Assembly (NCBI RefSeq): GCF_934668725.1
Contig: NZ_CAKUOF010000001.1
Location: 338,881-402,880 of the forward strand
From: an uncultured Dysgonomonas sp.
Lineage (GTDB): Bacteria > Bacteroidota > Bacteroidia > Bacteroidales > Dysgonomonadaceae
Length of the DNA stretch: 64,000 nt
Reading direction: 5' to 3'
This document shows, in pieces, positions 8,773 through 17,887 of the stretch (the first letter of the stretch is position 1; each line of letters starts with the position of its first letter). The notes beneath the pieces were generated by a model. The model made no database searches and had not been told where the DNA came from. It was given only the letters and a program-made list of their open reading frames with translations. A program made the position numbers and the translations under genes.

Positions 8773-9591
8773 ATGACTGACTTAAATAAGATTTCGGAAT
8801 TATTAAATTCAAAATCAAACACTCTCCCGATAAATAAAATAGAGCTTGAAGCAGCCTTACAAACAATATTTCATCAGTTGCTTTTCCCTATTTGTGACAA
8901 AAATTGTACCTCTACATCAGATAATCTTAATAAGGTATACTCTGTTTTATTAGAGAATATATCAAATCTTATCAATAAAAAAGAAGCTGAAATAGTAGTT
9001 GATTCATTTATAGCCGAATTGCCTGACTTAAGAAGTAAATTATATGATGAGGCAAAATGTTATTTACAAAATGACCCTGCAGCTCGCAGCATCGAAGAAA
9101 TTATTATTACGTATCCCGGTTTTTTTGCTTTAACAGTATATCGTCTCTCTCATATTCTCTATAAAATGAATGTTCCTATAATACCTCGATTATTCTCTGA
9201 ATATGCCCATGCATCGGTAGGAATAGACATCCATCCGGGAGCACAAATCGGGAATATGTTTTTTATAGACCACGGTACCGGTATAGTTATTGGTGAAACT
9301 ACAATCATAGGAAACAATGTAAAAATATATCAAGGCGTAACTCTGGGAGCATTATTTGTTACTAAAGAGCTAAAAGATAAAAAAAGGCATCCAACTATTG
9401 AAGATAATGTCGTTATATATGCAGGTGCCACTATATTAGGAGGCTCAACTGTTGTTGGCCATGACTCTACTATTGGAGGAAACGTATGGCTAACGAGAAG
9501 TGTTATCCCCTACTCCTTGGTTTTTCACAATTCTGAAGTAAGAATAAGAACAACCCAGGACTTTGAAGATTCTTTTAATTATACAATCTGA
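8773..9591 (+). CDS. cysE: Serine O-acetyltransferase
   Basis: Transfers acetyl from acetyl-CoA to L-serine, giving O-acetylserine for cysteine synthesis, in the cytosol. Of the 272 residues, the N-terminal ~140 are helical and the C-terminal part is a left-handed beta-helix of hexapeptide repeats (about 146-250). Key residues visible are His154 (DIHPGAQIG), Asp166-His167 (FIDHGTG) and the VIGETTIIG and YQGVTLGA turns typical of SATs. The sequence is closer to EpsC/SAT proteins of Bacteroidota than to E. coli CysE. It is the last gene of the proB-led run. Confidence 0.92.
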   Translation: MTDLNKISELLNSKSNTLPINKIELEAALQTIFHQLLFPICDKNCTSTSDNLNKVYSVLLENISNLINKKEAEIVVDSFIAELPDLRSKLYDEAKCYLQNDPAARSIEEIIITYPGFFALTVYRLSHILYKMNVPIIPRLFSEYAHASVGIDIHPGAQIGNMFFIDHGTGIVIGETTIIGNNVKIYQGVTLGALFVTKELKDKKRHPTIEDNVVIYAGATILGGSTVVGHDSTIGGNVWLTRSVIPYSLVFHNSEVRIRTTQDFEDSFNYTI

Positions 9592-9638
9592 ATAAGCTTT
9601 TAGAGAAAAGAAGTATTATAATCTTTGTATTATTTTTC

Positions 9639-9646
9639 TATCTTTG
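9639..9646 (+). promoter_or_regulatory. -7 box for efp
   Basis: TATCTTTG followed by CGG matches TAnnTTTG and lies about 70 nt before the efp ATG, in the 123-nt gap after cysE. The -33 element is not clear. Confidence 0.6.
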
Positions 9647-9714
9647 CGGTCTTATTTAGAGTTAACTATCCATTCTTTTGAAATAATTATAATAAAAAAA
9701 CAAAATATATTTTT

Positions 9715-10278
9715 ATGGCAACTACCGCAGATATTAGAAATGGTATGTGTATTGACATCGAGGGTCAATATTATGTAATTATTGAGTTCCTTCATGTAAA
9801 ACCTGGTAAAGGAGCGGCTTTTGTAAGAACAAAAATGAGAAATGTAGCTACAGGACGTATCCTGGAAAGAACATTTAATGCAGGTATAAAGTTAGATGAG
9901 GTACGTATCGAAAGACGCGACTATCAATATTTATATAAAGATGAAATGGGATACAATCTCATGAATAATGAAACTTTCGAGCAAGTATCTCTTAATGCAA
10001 ACCAAATAGAAGGTGTTGCTTTTCTGAAAGAAGGTGATAATATAGAAGTACAAGTACATGCTGAAACCGAAACTATCTTAACGGCAGAATTACCTCAAAA
10101 CGTAATTTTGGAAGTTACATATACCGAACCTGGCTTAAAAGGTGATACTGCAACAAATGCGACAAAACCAGCAACATTAGAAACCGGAGCAGAAGTACGT
10201 GTTCCTCTTTTTATAAACGAAGGCGAGAAAATAAAAATTAATACTCGTGACGGTTCATACGTTGAGAGAGTTAAATAA
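9715..10278 (+). CDS. efp: Elongation factor P
   Basis: Binds the ribosome between the P and E sites and relieves stalling at proline runs. At 187 residues it has the normal length, with an N-terminal KOW-like domain and two OB folds (from about 66 and 130). The loop tip HVKPGKGAAF carries Lys32, the position that is modified in E. coli (Lys34). No modification gene is visible in this window, so whether it is modified here is unknown. It has its own promoter-like box and a strong terminator, so it is probably monocistronic. Confidence 0.97.
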   Translation: MATTADIRNGMCIDIEGQYYVIIEFLHVKPGKGAAFVRTKMRNVATGRILERTFNAGIKLDEVRIERRDYQYLYKDEMGYNLMNNETFEQVSLNANQIEGVAFLKEGDNIEVQVHAETETILTAELPQNVILEVTYTEPGLKGDTATNATKPATLETGAEVRVPLFINEGEKIKINTRDGSYVERVK

Positions 10279-10297
10279 TATAAGATTTATATTCAAG

Positions 10298-10338
10298 AAA
10301 AAATCGTGATTTGGTTAGCTTACCAAACACGATTTTTT
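10298..10338 (+). terminator. Intrinsic terminator after efp
   Basis: AAAAAATCGTG (10298-10308) pairs with CACGATTTTTT (10328-10338); an inner TTTGGT/ACCAAA stem extends it with a one-base bulge. A T-run follows. Confidence 0.9.
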
Positions 10339-10354
10339 TTATCTTTATAAACTT

Positions 10355-11059
10355 ATGGATCAATCGAAGCTAAAGCTAAAAATAACAGATTGGGCTGAGG
10401 AAGACCGTCCACGAGAAAAGATGCTAATAAAGGGAGTATCTGCATTGTCCGATGCTGAATTATTGGCTATTCTGATCGGATCGGGTAATAAGAATGAAAC
10501 CGCTGTCGAACTGTCACAACGAATATTATTTTCGGTAAATAATAATTTGAATTCATTAGGCAAACTTAGTATTAATGACTTAGTTCAAAGCTTTAATGGT
10601 ATCGGTGAAGCTAAAGCCATTACTATTATTGCCGCCTTAGAATTAGGAAAAAGACGTAAGCTTTCTGATGCTGAAAAGCTACAGCTTATACTAGTAAGCA
10701 AAGATGTTTTTAATATGTTTCAGCCTCTTCTTGGTGATTTGAGACATGAAGAAAGTTGGGTATTACTCATGAACAGATCTAATAAAGTGCTGAAAAAAAT
10801 TCTAGTCAGTAAAGGAGGAATTACAGGCACAGTTATTGATATTCGCCTGATTATTAAAGAAGCAATTGAAAATTTAGCAACTAATATTGTATTAATACAC
10901 AATCATCCTTCGGGTAACCCTAAACCAAGCGAGGACGATAATAACATCACACTAAAACTTAAAGAGGCCTGCAAATTACTTGATATATATTTAATGGATC
11001 ATGTTATTGTATGCGACAGTAGCTACTATAGCTATAGAGATAATAATTATATATTATAA
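10355..11059 (+). CDS. radC: RadC-family JAB1/MPN domain protein
   Basis: A 234-residue RadC/YicR-type protein. The N-terminal half has a helix-hairpin-helix-like region (ELLAILIGSG, GIGEAKAITI). The C-terminal half is a JAB1/MPN+ metalloprotease-like domain with the full metal-binding pattern IHNHPSGNPKPSEDD at about 181-195. Despite the name, a DNA repair role is not established for the family. It starts 17 nt after the efp terminator and is followed after 22 nt by the glycan-type gene. Confidence 0.93.
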   Translation: MDQSKLKLKITDWAEEDRPREKMLIKGVSALSDAELLAILIGSGNKNETAVELSQRILFSVNNNLNSLGKLSINDLVQSFNGIGEAKAITIIAALELGKRRKLSDAEKLQLILVSKDVFNMFQPLLGDLRHEESWVLLMNRSNKVLKKILVSKGGITGTVIDIRLIIKEAIENLATNIVLIHNHPSGNPKPSEDDNNITLKLKEACKLLDIYLMDHVIVCDSSYYSYRDNNYIL

Positions 11060-11081
11060 AATTTAATGAACTTACTATAAA

Positions 11082-12002
11082 ATGATAGCATTAGTAATTA
11101 TACATAACCACCGTTATGATGCTAATATTCCGAGATTAGATGAAATCTATAAAAGTCGATTTAGTCATATATTTCATTTAGTACCCTTTTATGGCGGTAA
11201 TAGAAGCAATGTTATTACAATATACGAAAACTCACACTACTTTCAAGGGTATGTAGCACAAGCGTATGAAAGATTAACTTCAGAAGGAAACTTTGACCAT
11301 TTCATCTTTATTGGTGATGACCTAATCTTAAATCCTCAAATAAATCAAGATAATTATACTTCCTATTTTAAAGTAGGAAAAGAAGATTCTTTTATTTCAA
11401 GTTTAGATGAATTACATTCTTTAAATTTGTGGTATCATTCTCCCAAGGCAGTAGATTATGATCCTTTTAATGTCCCCGGAGTAGAGGTTAAAAGAGAATT
11501 TCCGTCAAAAGAAGATGTCCTAAAAGAATTTGAGAAAAAAGGATTTGAAAAACCCTATTTAGATGCGGATAAGGTGTATGAATTACCTCCACGCTGCAAT
11601 TATCCTAAAAATTTAAAAGGACTCATTCGTTATAAATTAGATTGCCGTAAAGTTAATAAGCAATTAAGAAAAGGAAGAATAGAATTAAACTTTCCATTAA
11701 TGAGTGGTTATTCTGACATTTTTATCTTACCGGCATCTGATTTCAAACAATTTAGACATTATAGTGGTCTATTCGTTGCAACTAATCTTTTTGTAGAATT
11801 GGCTATTCCAACTGCTATGATTATGGCCTGTAAAAAAATCATAACGGAAAAAGATCTTCAAGATAAAGGCATAGCCTTATGGACTAAAGAAGACAAGCAG
11901 GCATTAGAAGACACATATGGACAATCTTTGGATAAACTCTTCTCCACTTTTCCTTCTGATGTACTGTATTATCACCCCATCAAACTGTCCAGATGGACTT
12001 AA
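11082..12002 (+). CDS. Glycosyltransferase-like protein of unknown specificity
   Basis: A 306-residue soluble protein that I do not recognise by name. The N-terminal half looks like a GT-A-type Rossmann core: a first strand MIALVIIHNH and, at residues 74-84, FIFIGDDLILN, where Asp79-Asp80 sit where a metal-binding DxD motif would be. The middle is basic and charged and the C-terminal part has several aromatic residues. It is separated by only 10 nt from the UDP-galactopyranose-mutase-like gene, which supports a role in making or adding a sugar. Function is inference from fold-like pattern and neighbour. Confidence 0.65.
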   Translation: MIALVIIHNHRYDANIPRLDEIYKSRFSHIFHLVPFYGGNRSNVITIYENSHYFQGYVAQAYERLTSEGNFDHFIFIGDDLILNPQINQDNYTSYFKVGKEDSFISSLDELHSLNLWYHSPKAVDYDPFNVPGVEVKREFPSKEDVLKEFEKKGFEKPYLDADKVYELPPRCNYPKNLKGLIRYKLDCRKVNKQLRKGRIELNFPLMSGYSDIFILPASDFKQFRHYSGLFVATNLFVELAIPTAMIMACKKIITEKDLQDKGIALWTKEDKQALEDTYGQSLDKLFSTFPSDVLYYHPIKLSRWT

Positions 12003-12012
12003 AAGACATATT

Positions 12013-13260
12013 ATGAAGATTGCAATTATTGGAACAGGTATATCCGGACTTTCTTTAGCTAATATTTTAAAAGATAAACACGAGGTTGTTCTTTTCGAAA
12101 AAGAACAACGCCAAGGTGGTCTCATTAAATGTGATATTGTTGATTCTGTTTTGTTTCATAAAGTTGGAGGACATGTTTTCAATTCTAAAAATAAAAAAGT
12201 AGCCGATTGGTTTTGGTCATATTTTAACCAAGACTCTGAATTTCTAAAAGTTACCAGAAATGCTAAGATTCTTTTTAGAGATCAAATAATTGGTTATCCT
12301 ATAGAAAACTACATCTATAATTTCGACAAAAGTACTATAGATACAATAATAGACGAACTTCTTCTATTACAACATAAGGAGAAACAATCATGGCAAAATT
12401 ACCCCAATTTTGAGCTGTTTTTAGAAAACACTTTTGGTAAAACTCTTTATGAACTCTATTTTAAACCATATAATAATAAAATATGGAAAGTAGACCTTTC
12501 AACAGTTCCGATGTCTTGGTTGGAAGGAAAACTACCAATGCCAAACTTAAAAGAAATCATTGTAAGTAATATAACTCGTCAGGAAGAAAAATCGATGGTA
12601 CACTCCACATTTTTTTATCCAACAGTTGGCGGATCACAATTTATTGTAGATAGACTTTCTCAAGATTTAGATATACGTACAGGATCTGACATAACTCATA
12701 TTGAAAAAATTAATGATCAATATACAATAGATAAACAAATCGGTTTCGATAGTGTTGTATATTGCGGAGATATAAGAAAGATGCCCGACTATTTAGAGAG
12801 AACTCTTGATGGCAAAGTTGATTTAAAAGAAATACAGAATTTAAGATCAAATGGCACATCGAATTTACTTTGTGAAACAGATGATAATGACATCTCATGG
12901 CTATACATTCCTGAAGAATTCACAAGTGCTCACAGAATAATTTACACAGGTAATTTTTCGCCATCGAATAATGGAAATAAACAACGAAAAACTTGCGTTG
13001 TTGAATTTTCTGGAAAGATGGAATACGAAGACATGATTAGTGAAATACAAAAACTTCCTGGTAATTTATCTCCTATAAAATATAATTATGAGCAGAATTC
13101 ATATATTATACATAATTTTGAGACAAAAAAAATAATTGACCAAACAAAAGAAATCCTGAAAGAAGAGAATATATATCTTCTTGGGCGTTTTGCCGAATGG
13201 GAATACTATAATATGGACAAATGCATTGAATCTGCTTTAAATTTAGCAAAAACATTATAA
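12013..13260 (+). CDS. FAD-dependent oxidoreductase, UDP-galactopyranose mutase-like
   Basis: A 415-residue flavoprotein. It begins with an FAD-binding Rossmann motif (IAIIGTGISGLSLA, GxGxxG at 7-12), then GGLIKC and VGGHVFNSKN, which correspond to the GG and histidine-containing regions of UDP-galactopyranose mutase and related amino-oxidase-fold proteins. A YNNKIWKVDLS stretch resembles the YTxKxW motif of mutases. Overall similarity is to UGM-like enzymes rather than clear Glf, so the exact substrate is open. The ATG at 12013 is chosen because the Rossmann strand starts there; a longer frame overlaps the previous gene. It likely works with that gene on a nucleotide sugar. Confidence 0.78.
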   Translation: MKIAIIGTGISGLSLANILKDKHEVVLFEKEQRQGGLIKCDIVDSVLFHKVGGHVFNSKNKKVADWFWSYFNQDSEFLKVTRNAKILFRDQIIGYPIENYIYNFDKSTIDTIIDELLLLQHKEKQSWQNYPNFELFLENTFGKTLYELYFKPYNNKIWKVDLSTVPMSWLEGKLPMPNLKEIIVSNITRQEEKSMVHSTFFYPTVGGSQFIVDRLSQDLDIRTGSDITHIEKINDQYTIDKQIGFDSVVYCGDIRKMPDYLERTLDGKVDLKEIQNLRSNGTSNLLCETDDNDISWLYIPEEFTSAHRIIYTGNFSPSNNGNKQRKTCVVEFSGKMEYEDMISEIQKLPGNLSPIKYNYEQNSYIIHNFETKKIIDQTKEILKEENIYLLGRFAEWEYYNMDKCIESALNLAKTL

Positions 13261-13275
13261 TTAAAGAATATCAGT

Positions 13276-13292
13276 TACCTTAACTTAAGGTA
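13276..13292 (+). repeat. Short perfect palindrome before the SufT-like gene
   Basis: TACCTTAA and TTAAGGTA flank a single C. It sits in the 104-nt gap before the SufT-type gene, with no T-run, so an operator-like site is more likely than a terminator. Confidence 0.45.
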
Positions 13293-13364
13293 CAATAATT
13301 ATTTCGTTGAGTTGTAAACACAATATTATATGATTAATATTTTAAATGATCAAATTACTCAAAT

Positions 13365-13682
13365 ATGAATACTGAATTATTAAAATTAGAAGAAGACATC
13401 GTACGTATGCTAAAAACAGTATACGATCCTGAAATACCCGTAAATATTTATGATCTTGGACTTATTTATAAGGTAGATGTAGATGATGAGCAAAATGTAA
13501 CCATAACGATGACATTGACTGCACCGAATTGTCCTGCAGCAGATTTTATATTAGAAGATGTACGCCTAAAGCTTGAATCCATTCCGGCTGCAAAGAATGT
13601 AATTGTAAATCTAACTTTCGAGCCCGAATGGAATAAAGATATGTTGAGTGAAGAAGCTAAATTAGAGCTGGGTTTTCTATAA
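13365..13682 (+). CDS. SufT/MIP18-type Fe-S assembly protein (DUF59)
   Basis: A 105-residue DUF59 protein, the whole length of the domain. Conserved features are VYDPEIPVNIYDLGLIY (about 19-35) and the LTAPNCPAAD motif with Cys56, the cysteine typical of SufT/PaaD/MIP18 proteins that help mature iron-sulfur proteins. No suf genes are next to it. The LpxH-like gene starts 5 nt downstream, so the two may share a transcript without a functional link. Confidence 0.88.
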   Translation: MNTELLKLEEDIVRMLKTVYDPEIPVNIYDLGLIYKVDVDDEQNVTITMTLTAPNCPAADFILEDVRLKLESIPAAKNVIVNLTFEPEWNKDMLSEEAKLELGFL

Positions 13683-13687
13683 AAATT

Positions 13688-14509
13688 ATGGCGGAAAGAA
13701 ATAAAGTTTACTTCCTATCCGACGTACACCTTGGATCAGCCTCACACAATAAAGTTATAGATAATAACGGGGCATTGAGCTTACCTAATACGATCAAAAA
13801 AACATCTAAAGACAGTTATCCTAACCATGAGATTGAGAGAAAGCTATGCAGATGGTTTGATATGGTAAAAGAAGATGCTAAAACGATTTATCTATTAGGA
13901 GACATATTCGATTTTTGGTTTGAGTATAAATATGTTGTGCCAAGAGGATTCACACGTGTATTAGGTAAGATTTCTGAATTAACTGATTCCGGTATAGAAA
14001 TTCATTTCTTTATTGGAAACCATGACGTTTGGGTTACTGATTATCTGGAAAAAGAATGTGGTATGATAGTGCATCTTGAACCATTGGTACAAGATATATA
14101 TAACAAAAAATTCTTACTCGCTCATGGTGACGGATTAGGAGACGATTCTAAGTCGTTTAAATTTATCAGATGGGCTTTTCATAACAAACTCTGTCGAAAA
14201 GCTTTTGCCTGTTTACATCCGCGTTGGGCATTAGGTATAGCCCATCGATGGTCAAATCATAGTAGAGCTACAGGCGGAGAGATACCTTATTTAGGTGAGG
14301 ATAAAGAACATTTGGTTTTATTCGCAAAGAAACAACTCAAGGAATCTCCTAATATTAATTTTTTCATTTTCGGACATCGTCACATAATGCTTGACCTGAT
14401 GTTATCTCAGACTTCGCGCATTGTTATTCTTGGAGACTGGATCAGTTTTTTCTCCTATGCTGTTTTCGATGGTGAAAATCTATCCTTAGAAATATTTGAA
14501 GATAAATAA
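13688..14509 (+). CDS. lpxH: UDP-2,3-diacylglucosamine diphosphatase (LpxH-like metallophosphoesterase)
   Basis: Predicted to hydrolyse UDP-2,3-diacylglucosamine to lipid X in lipid A synthesis, at the inner face of the inner membrane. The 273 residues show the calcineurin-type metal motifs in order: SDVHLGS (Asp12, His14), GDIFDFWFEY, GNHDVW, HGDGLGD and FGHRH. It is somewhat longer than E. coli LpxH (240), as in other Bacteroidota. The symbol is by family assignment; LpxG/LpxI-type alternatives do not share this motif set. A long perfect hairpin follows at 14525-14557. Confidence 0.87.
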   Translation: MAERNKVYFLSDVHLGSASHNKVIDNNGALSLPNTIKKTSKDSYPNHEIERKLCRWFDMVKEDAKTIYLLGDIFDFWFEYKYVVPRGFTRVLGKISELTDSGIEIHFFIGNHDVWVTDYLEKECGMIVHLEPLVQDIYNKKFLLAHGDGLGDDSKSFKFIRWAFHNKLCRKAFACLHPRWALGIAHRWSNHSRATGGEIPYLGEDKEHLVLFAKKQLKESPNINFFIFGHRHIMLDLMLSQTSRIVILGDWISFFSYAVFDGENLSLEIFEDK

Positions 14510-14524
14510 AACAATATCATTACA

Positions 14525-14557
14525 AAACCCGATTATTATATATTAATAATCGGGTTT
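14525..14557 (+). terminator. Hairpin terminator after lpxH-like gene
   Basis: A 14-bp perfect stem (AAACCCGATTATTA with TAATAATCGGGTTT) around a 5-nt loop. The T-run is only three before an A, so strength is uncertain. Confidence 0.75.
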
Positions 14558-14617
14558 ATTATTAAAATATCTCTAAGATTTTACGCCAATAAAATAACTT
14601 GTATAGCTAATTTAGCC

Positions 14618-14625
14618 TACCTTTG
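14618..14625 (+). promoter_or_regulatory. -7 box for the cidA/lrgB pair
   Basis: TACCTTTG matches TAnnTTTG, 28 nt before the cidA-like ATG. A CTTG 16 nt upstream is a poor -33 match. Confidence 0.55.
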
Positions 14626-14653
14626 TAGAGTTAATTTTTAGGTATAAGTAAGT

Positions 14654-15004
14654 ATGAAAATGGTTAAAGGAATTTTCATCATTCTCCTATTCTATTTTAT
14701 AGGAGAGTGCATGAGTTACCTCATTAAAGGGTTTATTCCGGGAAGTATCATCGGAATGATGTTATTATTTTTATCACTCTATCTCAAAATCGTAAATCCT
14801 GAAAGTGTTGATTCAACAGCAAATGCCATAACTAAAAACATGGCAATTTTCTTTATTCCTTCAGGAGCCGGATTAATGAGTTCATTTGGAGTATTAAGCA
14901 AATTTTGGGCTTCTATTATTATTACCTGCTCAATCAGTACAGTTTTAGTTATTGCTGTAGTAGGTATTGTGCAACAACAAATGGAAAAAGGGAGGTCAAA
15001 ATGA
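14654..15004 (+). CDS. CidA/LrgA-family membrane protein
   Basis: A 116-residue inner-membrane protein with four hydrophobic helices and the family motif PGSIIGMMLLFLSLY (about 35-49). Members are holin-like or metabolite (pyruvate-type) transport partners of LrgB/CidB proteins. Its stop codon overlaps the next start (ATGA, 15001-15004), so the pair is translationally coupled. Which of the two proposed roles holds here cannot be seen. Confidence 0.9.
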   Translation: MKMVKGIFIILLFYFIGECMSYLIKGFIPGSIIGMMLLFLSLYLKIVNPESVDSTANAITKNMAIFFIPSGAGLMSSFGVLSKFWASIIITCSISTVLVIAVVGIVQQQMEKGRSK

Positions 15005-15693
15005 GATTATTAATTGAGAGTCCCGAATTTATTCTTGTTCTTATTTTCGGCAGTTATTTATTTGGACAATGGATCTTTAAAAAAACAAGAGTCGCTATAC
15101 TACATCCTCTTATTATATCTATATCAATTATTATTCTCTTTTTACAGATAACAAAAACAGACTATGAGACATTTCAACGAGGAGGACAATTTGTCAGCTT
15201 CCTTCTTGGTCCATCCGTTGTAGCCTTAGGCTACATTCTTTACCAACAAATGTCTTACCTCAAAGGAAATGTTGTATCAATACTTACTTCTATATTCGTA
15301 GGTAGTATCACCGGAATAGTAAGTGTAATTGCTTTAGCTAAAATAACCGGGGCAGATAATGCTTTAGTTATGACACTCGAACCAAAATCAGTAACAACAG
15401 CTATTGCAATGAATATCTCAGCCCAATCAGGCGGAATACCATCTCTAACTGCTGTTATTGTCTTATTCTGCGGTATCTTCGGAGGTATAGTTGGTCCTTT
15501 TGTTTTGCGTATTTTAGGAATTAAGAGCAGTATTGCCAAAGGATTGGCAATGGGAGCTTCGGCACATAGTGTTGGAACTGTAAAAGCTATGGAAATGGGT
15601 GTAATAGAGGGAGCAATCAGTGGATTGGCTATTGGACTTATGGGAGTAATGACCGCTCTATTAATTCCTTTTATACATCAACTTCTTGCTTAA
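15001..15693 (+). CDS. LrgB/CidB-family membrane protein
   Basis: A 230-residue polytopic membrane protein of the LrgB family, partner of the preceding CidA/LrgA protein. Conserved stretches are FLLGPSVVALGY, EPKSVTTAIAM, FGGIVGPFVLRI and GASAHSVGTVKAMEMG. The ATG at 15001 is used because it forms the 4-nt overlap with the upstream gene; a longer frame starting at 14905 would lie inside that gene. No adjacent CidR/LytS-type regulator is present. Confidence 0.92.
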   Translation: MRLLIESPEFILVLIFGSYLFGQWIFKKTRVAILHPLIISISIIILFLQITKTDYETFQRGGQFVSFLLGPSVVALGYILYQQMSYLKGNVVSILTSIFVGSITGIVSVIALAKITGADNALVMTLEPKSVTTAIAMNISAQSGGIPSLTAVIVLFCGIFGGIVGPFVLRILGIKSSIAKGLAMGASAHSVGTVKAMEMGVIEGAISGLAIGLMGVMTALLIPFIHQLLA

Positions 15694-15799
15694 GAACTAT
15701 CTTTAAATACTAAATAATATTGACTGATAAAGTAAATTCCAATTTTTAATAAACAAAGAGTCAAGTAACAAAAGACCCATAGAATAATTTCCTTTTTCT

Positions 15800-15807
15800 T
15801 ATCTTTG
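15800..15807 (+). promoter_or_regulatory. -7 box for prfA
   Basis: TATCTTTGCAG matches TAnnTTTG, 24 nt before the prfA ATG. No TTTG 19 nt upstream. Confidence 0.6.
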
Positions 15808-15830
15808 CAGATGCAAATTAAAAACTAAAA

Positions 15831-16916
15831 ATGAATCAACATTCACTACTAGATAAACTAGAATCATTAGTCATACGTTTCGAAGAAATCGGTAAACTAA
15901 TTACCGACCCTAATGTCATATCGGATATGAAACGGTATGTAAAGCTAACTAAAGAATACCGTGATCTTGAAAAGATTGTAAATGCAAGAAAAGAATTTAT
16001 ACAGGTCTTAACAAATATATCTGAGGCTAAAAGCATAATTGATAATGAATCGGATGCTGAATTAAGGGAAATGGCTAAAGACGAATTAGAGGTTAATAAC
16101 AACAGATTACCTATACTTGAAGAAGAAATAAAACTTCTACTTGTACCTGCCGATCCACAAGATAATAAAAATGCAATTGTTGAAATTCGTGGAGGAACAG
16201 GAGGAGATGAAGCTGCTATTTTTGCCGGTGACCTTTATCGTATGTATCAAAAATATTGCGAAACCAAAGGCTGGAAAACCGAAGTTACAAGTCTGACAGA
16301 GGGAACTTCGGGCGGTTTTAAAGAGATTATATTTACTGTTTCGGGAGAAAATGTATATGGGACACTCAAATATGAATCGGGTGTTCATCGGGTTCAACGA
16401 GTTCCTGCGACAGAAACACAAGGTCGTGTACACACTTCCGCATCCACTGTAGCTGTATTACCTGAAGCCGAAGAGTTTGATGTGGAAATAAAAGAATCAG
16501 ACATACGGGTAGATACTTTTTGTGCATCCGGAAATGGTGGACAGTCTGTAAATACAACCTATTCAGCTATACGCATGGTTCATATTCCGACAGGGGTAAC
16601 GGTTCAATGTCAAGATGAAAAGTCGCAATTAAAGAATAGAGCTAAGGCTTTGATTGAATTGCGTTCTCGTATATATAATATGGAATATCAGAAATATATG
16701 GATGAAATAGCCTCCAAAAGAAAAACAATGGTTTCGACTGGAGATCGCTCTGCAAAGATCAGAACATATAATTATTCTCAAGGACGTGTCACTGATCATA
16801 GAATAAACCTGACGTTATATAATCTTTCAGCAATTATGGACGGAGATATCCAACAAATAATAGATCAATTGATTATTGCTGAAAATACAGAGAGACTAAA
16901 AGAAAGCGAGTTATAA
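15831..16916 (+). CDS. prfA: Peptide chain release factor 1
   Basis: Recognises UAA and UAG in the ribosomal A site and triggers peptide release. The 361 residues match the family. The N-terminal helical domain is followed by GVHRVQRVPATETQGR, which contains the PxT codon-recognition motif of RF1 (RF2 would have SPF). The GGQ catalytic motif is at 236-238 in the context ASGNGGQSVNTT. pyrF starts 72 nt downstream on the same strand. Confidence 0.97.
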   Translation: MNQHSLLDKLESLVIRFEEIGKLITDPNVISDMKRYVKLTKEYRDLEKIVNARKEFIQVLTNISEAKSIIDNESDAELREMAKDELEVNNNRLPILEEEIKLLLVPADPQDNKNAIVEIRGGTGGDEAAIFAGDLYRMYQKYCETKGWKTEVTSLTEGTSGGFKEIIFTVSGENVYGTLKYESGVHRVQRVPATETQGRVHTSASTVAVLPEAEEFDVEIKESDIRVDTFCASGNGGQSVNTTYSAIRMVHIPTGVTVQCQDEKSQLKNRAKALIELRSRIYNMEYQKYMDEIASKRKTMVSTGDRSAKIRTYNYSQGRVTDHRINLTLYNLSAIMDGDIQQIIDQLIIAENTERLKESEL

Positions 16917-16988
16917 AACCTCTGACTTTTGCAACTTTGTATTAGATAGCCAATTATTTTTATAAATTTAAACGACATATAAATACAA

Positions 16989-17813
16989 ATGACAAAACAA
17001 GAACTTTTCGAAAACATAAAAAAGAAGCAATCCTTCTTATGTGTTGGGCTTGATACTGACTTAAAAAAAATTCCTGAACATTTATTAGATGAAGAAGATC
17101 CAATATATGCATTCAATAAAGCAATAATAGATGCAACAGCTCCTTATTGTGTTGCATATAAACCTAATACTGCTTTTTATGAAAGCATCGGGATAAAAGG
17201 AATCTGGGCATTGGAAAAAACAATTGAATATATACGTACAAAATACCCTGATCAATTCATTATTCTTGATGCTAAACGCGGAGATATTGGTAACACATCT
17301 GAGATGTATGCCAAGTCGGCTTTTGAACATCTTAAAGCAACTGCCATAACAGTTGCACCATATATGGGAGAAGATAGTGTAAGTCCCTTTTTAAACTATC
17401 CTAAAAAGTGGGTTATATTACTTGCTTTAACGTCAAATAAAGGATCTCAGGATTTTCAATTAATAGAAGATTCAAAAGGAGAAAGATTATTCGAAAAAGT
17501 TCTAAAGAAATCTCAAGAATGGGGAACTGATGAGCAATTAATGTATGTAGTTGGTGCAACTCAAGGCTCGATGTTTGCAGATATACGTAAATTTGCCCCA
17601 AATCATTTTCTTCTTGTTCCCGGGGTTGGAGCACAGGGCGGTTCTTTAGAGGAGGTTGTTAAGTATGGAATGAATAAAGAATGTGGTTTACTAGTAAACT
17701 CATCTCGTGCTATCATATATGCTGACAAAAGTGAAAGGTTTTCATCGGCTGCTGCACAAGAAGCAAAGAAAACACAATCAGAAATGGCTAAATATTTAAA
17801 AGCTATTATATAA
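16989..17813 (+). CDS. pyrF: Orotidine 5'-phosphate decarboxylase
   Basis: Decarboxylates OMP to UMP, the last step of pyrimidine nucleotide synthesis. The 274 residues fit the longer OMP decarboxylase subgroup (about 270) found in Bacteroidota, not the 240-residue E. coli form. The active-site motif LDAKRGDIGNT lies around 93-103; VGLDTDLKKIP opens the barrel and LLVNSSRAIIYA closes it near the phosphate site. It shares a bidirectional terminator with the convergent cydB. Confidence 0.96.
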   Translation: MTKQELFENIKKKQSFLCVGLDTDLKKIPEHLLDEEDPIYAFNKAIIDATAPYCVAYKPNTAFYESIGIKGIWALEKTIEYIRTKYPDQFIILDAKRGDIGNTSEMYAKSAFEHLKATAITVAPYMGEDSVSPFLNYPKKWVILLALTSNKGSQDFQLIEDSKGERLFEKVLKKSQEWGTDEQLMYVVGATQGSMFADIRKFAPNHFLLVPGVGAQGGSLEEVVKYGMNKECGLLVNSSRAIIYADKSERFSSAAAQEAKKTQSEMAKYLKAII

Positions 17814-17837
17814 AAGACCCCAACAGTATTATATATT

Positions 17838-17868
17838 AAAAAAGGAGAACAAATTGTTCTCCTTTTTT
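17838..17868. terminator. Bidirectional terminator between pyrF and cydB
   Basis: A 15-bp perfect inverted repeat (17838-17852 with 17854-17868) with A-runs and T-runs on both ends, placed between convergent genes; it should stop both transcripts. Confidence 0.92.
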
Positions 17869-17887
17869 ATATGGATAGGCTTTATTC

